This document shows, piece by piece, positions 1-9,317 of a DNA stretch of 25,754 bases. The position numbers were made by a program, and so were the translations under genes. Position 1 is the stretch's first letter. Each line of letters begins with the position of its first letter. The DNA lies in the IMG/VR virus record IMGVR_UViG_3300025896_000179, positions 1 to 25,754 of that record; one strand, 5' to 3'. Under the pieces are notes generated by a model that worked only from the letters and a program-made list of their open reading frames with translations, was not told the DNA's origin and did not search any database. The DNA is from a virus.

Positions 1-627
1 ATTCTTAAAGCTAGCTCTCATATATAAATACTTTGAATCACCTATTTTTAACTCATCTTTGTAGTCATATAAGTGATAACCCTCAGCAAAACCTCTAGGG
101 TTTAATATAGGATTTTCAACGATAAAATTTACTGGAATCTGAACTGCTGGTTTTGGTTGACCTGGGACACCATTCGTTACATTTATAGATAAAAAATCAT
201 TACTATTCAAATTAGAATATAAGGTTAGATATGACACTAATTTTTGTGTCAAAGGATTATCGCTATTATAAAAATTCAAGGTTAAAGCAGTTTCTAAAAA
301 ACTATTTTTTCTGTATTTAATATCATCATTCGAAAATCCAACATCACCATAAAAATCTACATAAGTACCAGTATTACCGAATAGTTTTACATCGTAAACT
401 ATTTTATCGATATGGTTACCTTGTAAATCTAAAGGTAAGTATCTAACTCTATCATTATCAACAATAGGGTTTATAGAAGCCTCAACTTCAGTATCAACAA
501 AAACACGCTCAATCAATTCAGCTTGGTCTACATTTTGAAAATCCATACTAATAGGAAACGTGATAGTAGTAGCTGTTGTGCCACCACTAAGTGTTGATAG
601 GTTTATTTTAAATTTATTAACAAACAT
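1..627 (-). CDS. Probable virion structural protein, partial (3' end beyond left edge)
   Basis: I do not recognise the family. The frame is open for 209 codons from an ATG at 627-625 to the left edge, so the C-terminus is missing. It begins MFVNKFKINLSTLSGG and is rich in beta-prone, Asn/Asp/Thr-containing stretches with few charged helices, which fits a phage structural protein. No signal peptide or membrane helix is visible. The start overlaps the stop of the upstream 602-aa gene by 11 bp, which indicates translational coupling and that the two are made together. Its place at the end of the gp25-gp6 block suggests a baseplate or tail-tip part, but this is inferred from context only. The coding frame is well supported by length and overlap; the role is not. 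Confidence 0.75.
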   Translation of the reverse strand, partial: MFVNKFKINLSTLSGGTTATTITFPISMDFQNVDQAELIERVFVDTEVEASINPIVDNDRVRYLPLDLQGNHIDKIVYDVKLFGNTGTYVDFYGDVGFSNDDIKYRKNSFLETALTLNFYNSDNPLTQKLVSYLTLYSNLNSNDFLSINVTNGVPGQPKPAVQIPVNFIVENPILNPRGFAEGYHLYDYKDELKIGDSKYLYMRASFKN

Positions 628-2425
628 CTGGGTCTACTGATTTAACTATAAAATTATCTATTATACGGTCACCTACTGGGTCAGCTGGGAATGTCCCATA
701 ATATAATTTCCATACGGCAAATTGGTCTTGTCTTCTAACGTGAAAACAATAGTTTTGATACATATAATGTGCTCCATTTAAAAAAGGATAATTTAAAGGT
801 TTTTCATCCGTTTCGTTAAATCCTATATCTATCAAATCTCTCCATAAATATCTATCATCACCTAAATTTATAGCATAAGTAGGTAAGCCATTTGTATGTA
901 TATCACCTTCTTCGATATAATTAGAAAATCGTCTAATTTCAATTCTATGATGTGCTTGATAAAAATAACCCTCTTGTCTAGGACCTAAATTTGTCGCTAT
1001 TATTTCTGGTTGTGTTGTGTTAAGAATAACTTTATTAACATAGCTAAATCCAACTGGGTTTGATTCTCTATTTTTCGTGTTAAATCTATGTGAAACACTA
1101 GCTAATACTGTTTCTTTAATCTCACCTATATTATATTCAACTAAATCACCATAAAAATCAAAATTACCAACTAAAACATTATTTTCTAATGGAATATGAC
1201 TTGGAAATGGTAGAGATGTTGATGAATACCCACCGTTATGTATTTTATTTATACTTGGTATGTCTTTTAAATATGATAATGAACTTAGGTTACTAGAGTT
1301 TAGTGTAGCAATATATGGTGTTTCTATTCCAGATGAAACGTTAGTAAATAACCCGTTACTGTCTGTTTTTATCATACTAACATATATTTCACTCAAAGGT
1401 CGACCTAAATTATCAGTTAAATCTGAAACATCAATATCTTCATTAAAAACAAATTGAATTATTTGGTCATTAAAAAAACTTTCACTAAAACCAGCTTGGT
1501 ATGTTTCGTAGTCATCAGTTTCGATAACTGCCGATACCTTTGTTTTTATTTTTCTAAATTTTCTAAAATAATATTCAGATTCAAACCCACTAACAATTTT
1601 TTTCATTCTAGAATGATTACCTATTGGCCCTAAATTCGTTGAATCTATTACAAAATAATAATCTTTTAAATCACCATTATCTAACCCTGTTCTAATCACT
1701 GTGTGGTCACCATCGTAAACTGTTGTACCTGTGATTCTAACTGTATCACCAACAACTAAATTGTGTAAACATGGAATACCAAATGCTATCATATTTCTGG
1801 TAGATACTATTACATCAACAAGCTCAACTAATAGCAGCCCACCAGCTACCATGTTATGGGTTTTATCAGATGAATTTGGATACGTTACGGTTATTTCCCA
1901 ATTTTTAACTGGGGATTGATTTGTAACCCCATGGAATGGTTTAGTATCTGGAATAAAAGAAAATCTTTCTCTTTTTGGTTCCATATCAAAATAGTTACAT
2001 AATGATGATGCTGTTATGTTTGGGTCAAAATATCCAAACCAACCATCTTTTTCTTTAAGGTATTTATTGATACTTTGTCTGTATGTTAAATCACCTTCAT
2101 CCGACACATCTCCATCGTGTGGGTATGATGAATCTAAAAACTCATATGAATTAAAACCAGACCACGTATATTTATCCAACGATAACGAATCAGTTATATT
2201 GAATAATGGGTTACTAACCAATGGGCTTATCGTACCAATTAATCTATAATATGTACAACGTTGTCTTTCAGTGTTAAATCTTTCAGCAACATTAACTATC
2301 TTATTAATTTCGTTAGTAGGTAATAGTCGCTCACTACTCTCAACGTTAATTTTAACTAACGTATCGGTATTAACTGATTTTTTTGATTTCTCACTATTTA
2401 ATCTCTGTTGTATTCTATCTGTCAT
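617..2425 (-). CDS. Unknown tail/baseplate-region structural protein (602 aa)
   Basis: No family is recognised. The 602-residue product is soluble in character, with no signal peptide and no membrane helices. The first 25 residues are charged (RIQQRLNSEKSKKS), and the rest is a mix of beta-prone segments and aromatic-rich stretches. Near the C-terminus there is an aromatic and basic patch (about 565-590) containing YMYQNYCFHVRRQDQF. The ATG start lies 17 bp downstream of the stop of the 1540-aa gene, and its own stop overlaps the next start by 11 bp, so it sits in a tight operon with both neighbours. Being between a large adhesin-like protein and another structural-looking gene, downstream of gp25 and gp6, it is probably a virion protein of the baseplate or tail tip. 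That is an inference from position; the sequence shows no catalytic motif. Confidence 0.8.
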   Translation of the reverse strand: MTDRIQQRLNSEKSKKSVNTDTLVKINVESSERLLPTNEINKIVNVAERFNTERQRCTYYRLIGTISPLVSNPLFNITDSLSLDKYTWSGFNSYEFLDSSYPHDGDVSDEGDLTYRQSINKYLKEKDGWFGYFDPNITASSLCNYFDMEPKRERFSFIPDTKPFHGVTNQSPVKNWEITVTYPNSSDKTHNMVAGGLLLVELVDVIVSTRNMIAFGIPCLHNLVVGDTVRITGTTVYDGDHTVIRTGLDNGDLKDYYFVIDSTNLGPIGNHSRMKKIVSGFESEYYFRKFRKIKTKVSAVIETDDYETYQAGFSESFFNDQIIQFVFNEDIDVSDLTDNLGRPLSEIYVSMIKTDSNGLFTNVSSGIETPYIATLNSSNLSSLSYLKDIPSINKIHNGGYSSTSLPFPSHIPLENNVLVGNFDFYGDLVEYNIGEIKETVLASVSHRFNTKNRESNPVGFSYVNKVILNTTQPEIIATNLGPRQEGYFYQAHHRIEIRRFSNYIEEGDIHTNGLPTYAINLGDDRYLWRDLIDIGFNETDEKPLNYPFLNGAHYMYQNYCFHVRRQDQFAVWKLYYGTFPADPVGDRIIDNFIVKSVDPDVC

Positions 2426-2442
2426 GTTCTATTATTTTTATT

Positions 2443-5400
2443 TTATACTGATTTTTTACAACCCACGCTATCTGTAATCATACTGTTAATTACTGTACCT
2501 GTTGGTACAGAGTATTGTGTTAATGCAGTACCATCATATATATGGTATGGTGTAGAAGTATAAGGTTGAATCCCACCAAAAGCATTTAATTTTTTTATTG
2601 TATTAGGGGCAACTATTGTATCTGCCCATGAACCATTTAATAATGTATTCGGTAAAACTATAGGTCCAATATTCAATACTGGATAAGTACCTGGCAAACT
2701 AGGGTTAGCATTCGGTATTGTATAGAATCCTATATTTCCAAAAAAACATTGATTCATAAATGTTGTTTGAACATATATTGTACATGTTGCCGCTGGTAAA
2801 CCACCAACCATTGGTACTGGTAGTGTTATCGATTGTGCATTTTGAAACTGGTTAGTTCTTATTTGGGTAGCCGTAGTTTGCTGTACACTTTGTGTACCAG
2901 CTAAATTATGACCTGTAACCCAAATATCTGAAAAATACCCAGAACCACCTTGATTACAAGCACTAGCCCTATAATTAGGGTTATTCGTAGCATCTGGTGC
3001 ATTCTGTAAATCATTAATATTAAACTTAAATGTTACTTTATTTGGCGTACATTGTTTTGTATTGTCAATACCAGTTACATTCATTTTTAAAATACCAGCT
3101 GGTAAAATCATATCAGCTTTATCAAAACTAAGATTGGTACTATGACATGTTCTTTGTGTATTTGACATACGTATAAGAATATTTGAATTCAAACTATCAG
3201 CTGGAACTATCAACATAACGGGTTGTGTTGAATTCACAAATGGTATTGTTTGAGTTAAAAATATGTAGTCGCTATTTGCATCTTGTGCATCATCAATATT
3301 ATACTCAATAGTTATTGATGGGGCAGTACCACCATAATTAACATAAAAAATTATTTTATAATTATCTGGGTCATTCTGAGCTGATTGTAAATCAGCTGCT
3401 GATGTTTTAGCTATCTCCATATATGCGTTTAACGATAAAACCGTGCTAATAACATATGCAAAGTTATTTTCAGAATCAACAACTGTAGTAGAGTAAGTAG
3501 CAGCAGAAAGACCAGTTAGATTAAGACCTTCTTCATAATAACCATCAGCCGCTATTGTTGACGCTGAGTAAGGTCCTACACCACCATTAGCATTGATATG
3601 TATCGCACCATTATCACGACCAAAACATGTTACATTAGTGACAAGACTGGTAACTGTTAAAGCCGAAGGTCCATGGATTATTAAATTATGCACATCCACT
3701 GTTGCATTTACAGAATCAGTTACTGTTAAAGTATAACCCATATAACCACCATTTACACCCATATCTAAAGGTAAATTGTTTAATGTTTGTGGTGCGGTTA
3801 AATTTGCTGGACCTAAAATTAAAACACCTAGGCTATTAAATAATTCATATGTATAAGTACCAGAACCGTTACCACCACCAGCTGAACTAACTGTTATTTC
3901 ACCGTTAGGTGATAAATATGAATTACAATCATCACTAACAAAAGCATTTGCAAACAATGGTCCTGGTGGTAAGACTGATATGGTTTGTGATATATAACTT
4001 CCATCCGAACTAGTAACTTGTAGTGTATAAGTACCAGCGGCTAAACCTGTAACGCTAACTTCACTAACACCATTACTAGGTGTTACAACACCATTAATAA
4101 GTGTATTGTTTGGACCACTAATCGTATAACTAAAAGGGCCAACACCACCAATAAAACTAATATTTGCTGTAGCTGTTAAATTTGTAAATGTAATTGGTAT
4201 TAATGAAACAACAACATTAAATTCTACTTGAGTTTTTGGTATACACGTTGTAAAGAATCTTTGATTCATCTTATCTAACCCTGTTTTTCCAGGAATTATA
4301 CCAAAATAAAAGAAATATGAATGTTTTGGTTGTGCAAACATTGAAGCACCACCGAGAGGATACCCTCTAAATTTAATATAATCATTACCATTTGTACATG
4401 GGTCTGACGTACCACCAGAATATGAAAAATCATATTGTCCACAATTAAGTAAATTAAAATTAGTTGAATATGGATAGTTAAGTGTCCAAGTATTTGCAGA
4501 AATATTTAAACCGTAAAATACATCTCTAACCCATTTTGCTCTATCATCGTTGCTTAAATCTAAATCAGCTACACCTATAATACCATTAGCAGCTGGGCCA
4601 CCAATTAATTGTCTATTCTCATCTAATTCCACACCAAACTCACACTGATGTCTAAGGTTTAGACATTGTGTTTCATTAACGTGTAAACCAAGACAATTTA
4701 TACTAAAAAATATTCCAAGAGTATTACCATCAATATCACATTGTCCTGTTGTTAGTACAGTAGCTTGGTCATCAGCAATTTCTTGAATATCTGGTGCTAT
4801 TTTATATGTTGTTGGGACTAAATGTGGTTGAACCTTTGGGACTCCTTGCCAATCACAACTAAATACCGCACCTAAATTAATAATATCTGTTGCAAATATT
4901 TTAACTCTGGCATCATGTGATGATGCAGCGTAATAAAATTCATCACCAAGTTTTTTAATTAAACCTTCTCTTACTGAAGTTTTAAAAACTTTAAATTGTG
5001 AATCTTTTCCACCATTAAAACAAACATCAACTAGACTGTTATTTCTACAGTCATTATCTGGATTACCATTATTATTACCGTCAACGCCACCTTCGGCTAT
5101 TCCCCAATCTGAACAGTCGTATTCGCAGAATTTTTCAGCTGTTTTTCTTTTTTTCTTATATTTTAAAAGAAAACTATAAAGAGAACCATTTATCCAATCA
5201 TTATAAAAATCAAATTGGAATAAATGCATTGATTTCGCCATTTCAAATGCCACACAATCATCTAAACCACACAAATCGAATAAACCACCATGTCCAAAAG
5301 AATCACCATTATAATAATCTGGATAATCTGGTCCAGTTGCTTTATACGATTTATTACCATCAAGACCATGTTTTGAACAACCTGGTGCAAATATATTATG

Positions 5401-7065
5401 GTCACCTTCATTTGGACATTTAACATGAACACACGGAATGTATGATAAAATTTCATCACAATCACAACATGTACCCCTTTTTATACAGAGCTTACACGCA
5501 TTAAACGAGAAAAATGGTATTGAGTCAATAATCCTACCTATCGAATATAAAATTTTACAAATAATCATTAAAACAACATTTAAAATCATCAACACAACAT
5601 TTATAAGTGGGATAATCAAAGCATTCATCATATAGATTAGAAATCCTACAATTTTAATAATCAAACATATTATAAAAAATAAAGGAGTGAATGATGTATT
5701 TACTTTGTTGTATGGGAATGGTGTTTTATCACCACCACAATCATCAACGTCTTTAATACCAGTAATATTTCTAGTATGAACACCGCCAGCAAATGCTGAT
5801 GTTTGTTGATATCTCGAAATGAAATTGCTAACCGAATATATCTTATTCCAATATAAATCTCTAAAGCTAGTTTTTTTGGTTTTATTACCGAATTCGTAAT
5901 CAATTTCTGTTTGTAAACTAGGGTTATTTGGAACTAAGTATTTAGCCCTAGTTCTAAGTCTACCTTCACCACCTGTTTGGTCAAGACCAATTCTAAATCT
6001 AACACTAGCTCTAGTTGGTAGACCTTTGTTTGGGTCGTCAGACGGTTGTAAAACACCAGTTTCTGATGTAACCATATAATCTAAATTCATAGGTATTTGA
6101 TACGCCCATGAACCATTTTCATCTATTAACCTAGTACCTTCAACATCAAAATTTTCAACTGTTCCCTCTATAGTTTCTCTAATCATTTCGATTGTACCTT
6201 CGTTAGATACTTGATTACATAAACCACCTACATCTCGTCTAGGTTTACAGTTTTTACTGACACTATCTTTATCTTGGTCACCAAACATGTTACCCATAAA
6301 GATAGCTGATGGTTTTATATTGTAATTTAAGTCTAAATCAACACGAGTAATACCAATTTCACATGTGTCAGTATTACCCCAAAAAGGTTGTACATTAACA
6401 CCAGCGTTAGCTGATTTAACTTGAATTAGTCTATCTAAATTTGTTCCACCTTTATATTTTGTTGAACTATCAAAGAATTTTGTTGGTGTTCCTTGACTGA
6501 TACTGTCGTAAGGTCTTTGTGATGCTATTCCTATATCCGAAATATCAGCATCAACATGGATTGTGTATGTTCCTAGTGGTACACCAAATATCATGAAATC
6601 ACCAGCATAATTAGTTGTTGTTGTAAATTTATAATATTTACAATAAACCTCTAACATATCTGTGTTATCTAATATTTCTCGTTTGTTTGGGAAGGTACCT
6701 ATTTCTGTGAAACAATCATTATCAGTTTCAGAACTTTTAGGTAATGTATTATATCGAATACCGTCATGATTTTTATCTGTAATTACTTCATATGGATATA
6801 AACCCTTTATTTGTGGGTTATTTTTATCAATATCATCCAAAGGTATAAAGATACTAACTCTAGCGTTTGGAACCCCAAATCCACTATTAATTATTACCCT
6901 ACCAGCAACAACACCATAGTCAGAACAATAGTTTGTATAGGCTTCTTCTTGAGTAATCTTTAGAGAAAGAATCTCAATAAAATCAAAATCTTGCTCTAAT
7001 TTTACTTTAAGGTATTTATCACTACCATTTGGTGTAGTTCTTATTCTTACGGTATTATTTGACAT
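2443..7065 (-). CDS. Giant tail-region protein: carboxypeptidase-regulatory-like domain, hydrophobic block, Cys cluster and SprB-like repeats
   Basis: The 1540-residue product has a mosaic layout. Residues about 50-75 and 150-172 (GVVAGRVIIN, GVPLGTYTIHVDAD) look like a carboxypeptidase-regulatory-like beta sandwich. Residues 458-518 are almost entirely hydrophobic, long enough for two or three membrane passes. A Cys-rich cluster follows at 524-563 (C524, C527, C533, C534, C536, C545, C550, C563), which may bind zinc. Residues about 955-1210 hold three SprB-like repeats (pattern GGxGPY ... LxAGTYxxxVxDS), and the C-terminus ends in another such motif (FGGIQPYT ... ITDSVGCKKSV). SprB is the flavobacterial gliding adhesin, so I infer a host-surface binding or tail-tip role. 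No signal peptide is visible, which fits a virion protein better than an exported one. The start is 5 bp after the 117-aa gene. Coding is certain; the function is an inference. Confidence 0.82.
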   Translation of the reverse strand: MSNNTVRIRTTPNGSDKYLKVKLEQDFDFIEILSLKITQEEAYTNYCSDYGVVAGRVIINSGFGVPNARVSIFIPLDDIDKNNPQIKGLYPYEVITDKNHDGIRYNTLPKSSETDNDCFTEIGTFPNKREILDNTDMLEVYCKYYKFTTTTNYAGDFMIFGVPLGTYTIHVDADISDIGIASQRPYDSISQGTPTKFFDSSTKYKGGTNLDRLIQVKSANAGVNVQPFWGNTDTCEIGITRVDLDLNYNIKPSAIFMGNMFGDQDKDSVSKNCKPRRDVGGLCNQVSNEGTIEMIRETIEGTVENFDVEGTRLIDENGSWAYQIPMNLDYMVTSETGVLQPSDDPNKGLPTRASVRFRIGLDQTGGEGRLRTRAKYLVPNNPSLQTEIDYEFGNKTKKTSFRDLYWNKIYSVSNFISRYQQTSAFAGGVHTRNITGIKDVDDCGGDKTPFPYNKVNTSFTPLFFIICLIIKIVGFLIYMMNALIIPLINVVLMILNVVLMIICKILYSIGRIIDSIPFFSFNACKLCIKRGTCCDCDEILSYIPCVHVKCPNEGDHNIFAPGCSKHGLDGNKSYKATGPDYPDYYNGDSFGHGGLFDLCGLDDCVAFEMAKSMHLFQFDFYNDWINGSLYSFLLKYKKKRKTAEKFCEYDCSDWGIAEGGVDGNNNGNPDNDCRNNSLVDVCFNGGKDSQFKVFKTSVREGLIKKLGDEFYYAASSHDARVKIFATDIINLGAVFSCDWQGVPKVQPHLVPTTYKIAPDIQEIADDQATVLTTGQCDIDGNTLGIFFSINCLGLHVNETQCLNLRHQCEFGVELDENRQLIGGPAANGIIGVADLDLSNDDRAKWVRDVFYGLNISANTWTLNYPYSTNFNLLNCGQYDFSYSGGTSDPCTNGNDYIKFRGYPLGGASMFAQPKHSYFFYFGIIPGKTGLDKMNQRFFTTCIPKTQVEFNVVVSLIPITFTNLTATANISFIGGVGPFSYTISGPNNTLINGVVTPSNGVSEVSVTGLAAGTYTLQVTSSDGSYISQTISVLPPGPLFANAFVSDDCNSYLSPNGEITVSSAGGGNGSGTYTYELFNSLGVLILGPANLTAPQTLNNLPLDMGVNGGYMGYTLTVTDSVNATVDVHNLIIHGPSALTVTSLVTNVTCFGRDNGAIHINANGGVGPYSASTIAADGYYEEGLNLTGLSAATYSTTVVDSENNFAYVISTVLSLNAYMEIAKTSAADLQSAQNDPDNYKIIFYVNYGGTAPSITIEYNIDDAQDANSDYIFLTQTIPFVNSTQPVMLIVPADSLNSNILIRMSNTQRTCHSTNLSFDKADMILPAGILKMNVTGIDNTKQCTPNKVTFKFNINDLQNAPDATNNPNYRASACNQGGSGYFSDIWVTGHNLAGTQSVQQTTATQIRTNQFQNAQSITLPVPMVGGLPAATCTIYVQTTFMNQCFFGNIGFYTIPNANPSLPGTYPVLNIGPIVLPNTLLNGSWADTIVAPNTIKKLNAFGGIQPYTSTPYHIYDGTALTQYSVPTGTVINSMITDSVGCKKSV

Positions 7066-7070
7066 AAAAC

Positions 7071-7424
7071 TTATTTACTCTTTATTGTTATATCTTCAAC
7101 GTTTAACATAACAACATCGTCTTCAGTTAAGTATTCGTCATCATCATCATCATCGTCATCGTCATCGTCATCATCACTGTTAAAAAATTTCTTATTTTTA
7201 ACAAATTTATCTATAACAACTCTTAAATCAACTTCTTTATTTAAAACAATAGTATCAAACATAAACCATATTATCATCAACATTATCAATGGTAATAACG
7301 CTACCGCAACTAAAAACCCTATGATTTTAGCAACATACTTAAGTATTATTGGAATTAATTTTTCTTTTTTTTCATTTTCATCAAATTTAGGCATAGAGCC
7401 CGATGCTTTACAATTACAACCCAT
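7071..7424 (-). CDS. Small membrane protein with poly-aspartate tract (117 aa)
   Basis: No family is recognised. It opens with a short Cys-containing head (MGCNCKASG), followed by a charged segment and a long hydrophobic stretch at residues 23-61, which could be one long or two short membrane helices. A soluble tail follows with 13 consecutive Asp residues (84-96) and further acidic residues. The leading Cys residues are not a lipobox, since no signal sequence precedes them. The hydrophobic part resembles that of the neighbouring 1540-aa protein: both have KI(I/V)GFL followed by a P-L-I and L-M-I pattern. The next gene starts 5 bp downstream, so the two are co-translated partners. A host-type promoter lies just upstream. 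A membrane-inserting or chaperone-like partner of the big protein is possible, but this is inference. Confidence 0.75.
   Translation of the reverse strand: MGCNCKASGSMPKFDENEKKEKLIPIILKYVAKIIGFLVAVALLPLIMLMIIWFMFDTIVLNKEVDLRVVIDKFVKNKKFFNSDDDDDDDDDDDDDEYLTEDDVVMLNVEDITIKSK
7137..7175 (-). repeat. GAT/GAC trinucleotide tract encoding 13 aspartates
   Basis: Thirteen consecutive GAT or GAC codons (9 GAT, 4 GAC) lie inside the 117-aa membrane protein gene. The tract is interrupted at the third base, so it is not a perfect microsatellite, but it can still gain or lose whole codons without breaking the frame. A tract this acidic could bind divalent cations or basic surfaces. Confidence 0.9.
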
Positions 7425-7454
7425 TTTCTTTTTTTTTTAGTTATTTGTTATTCA

Positions 7455-7485
7455 CAAATATAGTTATTTAAAAACAATAAGGAAA
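7455..7485 (-). promoter_or_regulatory. Host-type (Bacteroidetes) promoter before the 117-aa/1540-aa genes
   Basis: On the minus strand the -7 element is TATATTTG (7455-7462), matching TAnnTTTG exactly. At a 19-bp spacing upstream is TTTC (7482-7485), one base from the -33 consensus TTTG. It lies between the gp6 stop and the start of the 117-aa gene, about 30 bp upstream of that start. It could give the membrane/adhesin block its own transcription in addition to read-through from gp25-gp6. No experimental start site is known here. Confidence 0.5.
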
Positions 7486-7490
7486 CCCTA

Positions 7491-9311
7491 TTACTTAACC
7501 CTTACAATAATATCCATTGTTGGGTATTTAATTTCAAACATAGTAGTTGGTTCACCGAAAAGAGTATAGTCTTCACTTAAATCAATTTGTCTGGTGTCTG
7601 AATCGATATATGGTTGAGAAATCTCATTAAGACTATATTTCCCACCACCTACTTTATTGAATATCCTCAAACCAGTTACGTTTAAAACACCACCTACATT
7701 ATTGATAGTTTCTAATAATGGTGATATATAAACATTATCCCCCATATCAAATTTATTGATATCTAGGTAATCTTTTACGTCAGTAATTACTTGTGATATA
7801 ATTTGTGATGAAGGCATTTTTTTATCTATAAATAAATCAATTTCAAACGCTAAATTAACAATTCTACCATTGGTGATTTGAACGTAGTCATTAAGCATTC
7901 TATAATCAGCTAAATATGTTGCAATATTATCTCTCAAAGCACTAGTTGATTCGTTAGTAAGTCTACCAGCAGCATCTAAACCTAAGATATATGTTTTAAT
8001 TTTGTTTTGTTCTTCAAATACACCACATCTAAACGGTACACCAAATTTTCCAGGCATTTGTGCTATTCTAGTTTGATAATCTTTTATCGTTACAGCTCTA
8101 TTTTGTGAAGCGAAATTGTATCTAACCATATTTCTAATTTCTTCAACACTAGGTACATCTTTTCCACCTAAAGCTGGAAAAGCATTATTAACCTTAAGTG
8201 AGGCTCTAACACTTGTATTCATTGTGTCGTTTGAACCGTTAACACTCATATTTAAAATACCTAAAGATTTTAACACATTTGGTCCTAGATTTGTATCAGC
8301 ACCACCACCAACTCTATATTTTACAAACATAGTTGTATTTGCTGTTGGTACAACACCCAATGATAGGTTATTAACAAAATCGCCAATTTGGTTAACCAAA
8401 GCTGTATTCGTATCAAAATCACAAAGACTACTAGTATCTTGTGCACCAGCACCTAGAATAATCTTGGTAAAACCTAAATCAGTATATTCTGTTATAAATT
8501 TTTTAACAGTTGATATCCATTTTCCTGGTCTAACACCAGCATTATCGGTAACCTTGCTATTATCTTCAATGAAAACTTTATCTTCAGCCAACGCATCCAT
8601 TTCAAACCATCTATTATTCAAGTTTAAAAATTCATCTAATGAAGGTTCTTTTATAAAATTAGTACCAGAAAGTGTAATGATAGAGTCAATAGATAAAACA
8701 TTATCTTCTGGTAATACTATTTCTAAAAATGGTCTTACATCATTTGTTGTTATAACTCTTTTAAATACTTTGGTATAACCATTCATAACTATTTCTCTTT
8801 TGGTTATGGTATAATTAATCAATGTACCATTTGAGTTAAAGTTAGGTATGATTATTCTATTTGGAATCCCACCTATTGTAAATGGGTTTGCAAAATCAAT
8901 ATCATCATTAGCTTCAAATACTTTTCCACCACCACTAACTTGTGAGCCAGCTCTAATCACTGGTGCATACGATACATCAAATGTATCCCCTAACACAGGT
9001 AACGTCACACTGAAATCGACAATTGTAACACTAGGTCTTTTCCCTGGAATCTTTAACCCAAATGTTCTAGCTAAAGATAAAACTGATTTACGCTCTTTTG
9101 CGTAATCGATTTGTGTTTCTTGGAACATTCTATCGGTATTGGTAGAAAGCATGTCACCAACCGCTGCATTTAACTCTAAAAGCATCATACCGACACTTGC
9201 GTCATTAAAATCATTAAAGATGTCTGGATAATATTGTTTAACCATATTGACTAAGTCTGAACGAATGTCAGCGAAGTTTCTAGAAGTGTATTGAATTCCT
9301 TGATTTGCCAT
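7491..9311 (-). CDS. Baseplate wedge protein gp6-like (baseplate J family)
   Basis: The 606-residue product matches the T4 gp6 / phage P2 gpJ family, which forms the wedge ring that opens during sheath contraction; T4 gp6 is about 660 residues. The N-terminus carries the family signature: YTSRNFADIRSDLV (8-21), YYPD followed by NDFNDASVGMMLLELNA (33-49), then MFQETQIDYAKERKSVLSLA (62-81) and FGLKIPGKRPS. This is typical of phages where each wedge protein binds tail core and neighbouring wedges. The C-terminal half is beta-rich and less conserved in character. It starts 6 bp after the gp25 gene, the conserved gp25-gp6 order of contractile tails, so the two wedge parts are produced together. 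Coding and family assignment are firm; the exact T4 equivalence is by signature and order rather than by full-length alignment. Confidence 0.92.
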   Translation of the reverse strand: MANQGIQYTSRNFADIRSDLVNMVKQYYPDIFNDFNDASVGMMLLELNAAVGDMLSTNTDRMFQETQIDYAKERKSVLSLARTFGLKIPGKRPSVTIVDFSVTLPVLGDTFDVSYAPVIRAGSQVSGGGKVFEANDDIDFANPFTIGGIPNRIIIPNFNSNGTLINYTITKREIVMNGYTKVFKRVITTNDVRPFLEIVLPEDNVLSIDSIITLSGTNFIKEPSLDEFLNLNNRWFEMDALAEDKVFIEDNSKVTDNAGVRPGKWISTVKKFITEYTDLGFTKIILGAGAQDTSSLCDFDTNTALVNQIGDFVNNLSLGVVPTANTTMFVKYRVGGGADTNLGPNVLKSLGILNMSVNGSNDTMNTSVRASLKVNNAFPALGGKDVPSVEEIRNMVRYNFASQNRAVTIKDYQTRIAQMPGKFGVPFRCGVFEEQNKIKTYILGLDAAGRLTNESTSALRDNIATYLADYRMLNDYVQITNGRIVNLAFEIDLFIDKKMPSSQIISQVITDVKDYLDINKFDMGDNVYISPLLETINNVGGVLNVTGLRIFNKVGGGKYSLNEISQPYIDSDTRQIDLSEDYTLFGEPTTMFEIKYPTMDIIVRVK

Positions 9312-9317
9312 AATTTA

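Noticed and set aside
8116-8778. A 220-codon open frame on the plus strand opposite gp6.
   Set aside because: It lies wholly antisense to a well-supported baseplate gene, has no promoter or plausible leader, and its composition is the mirror of gp6 codons.
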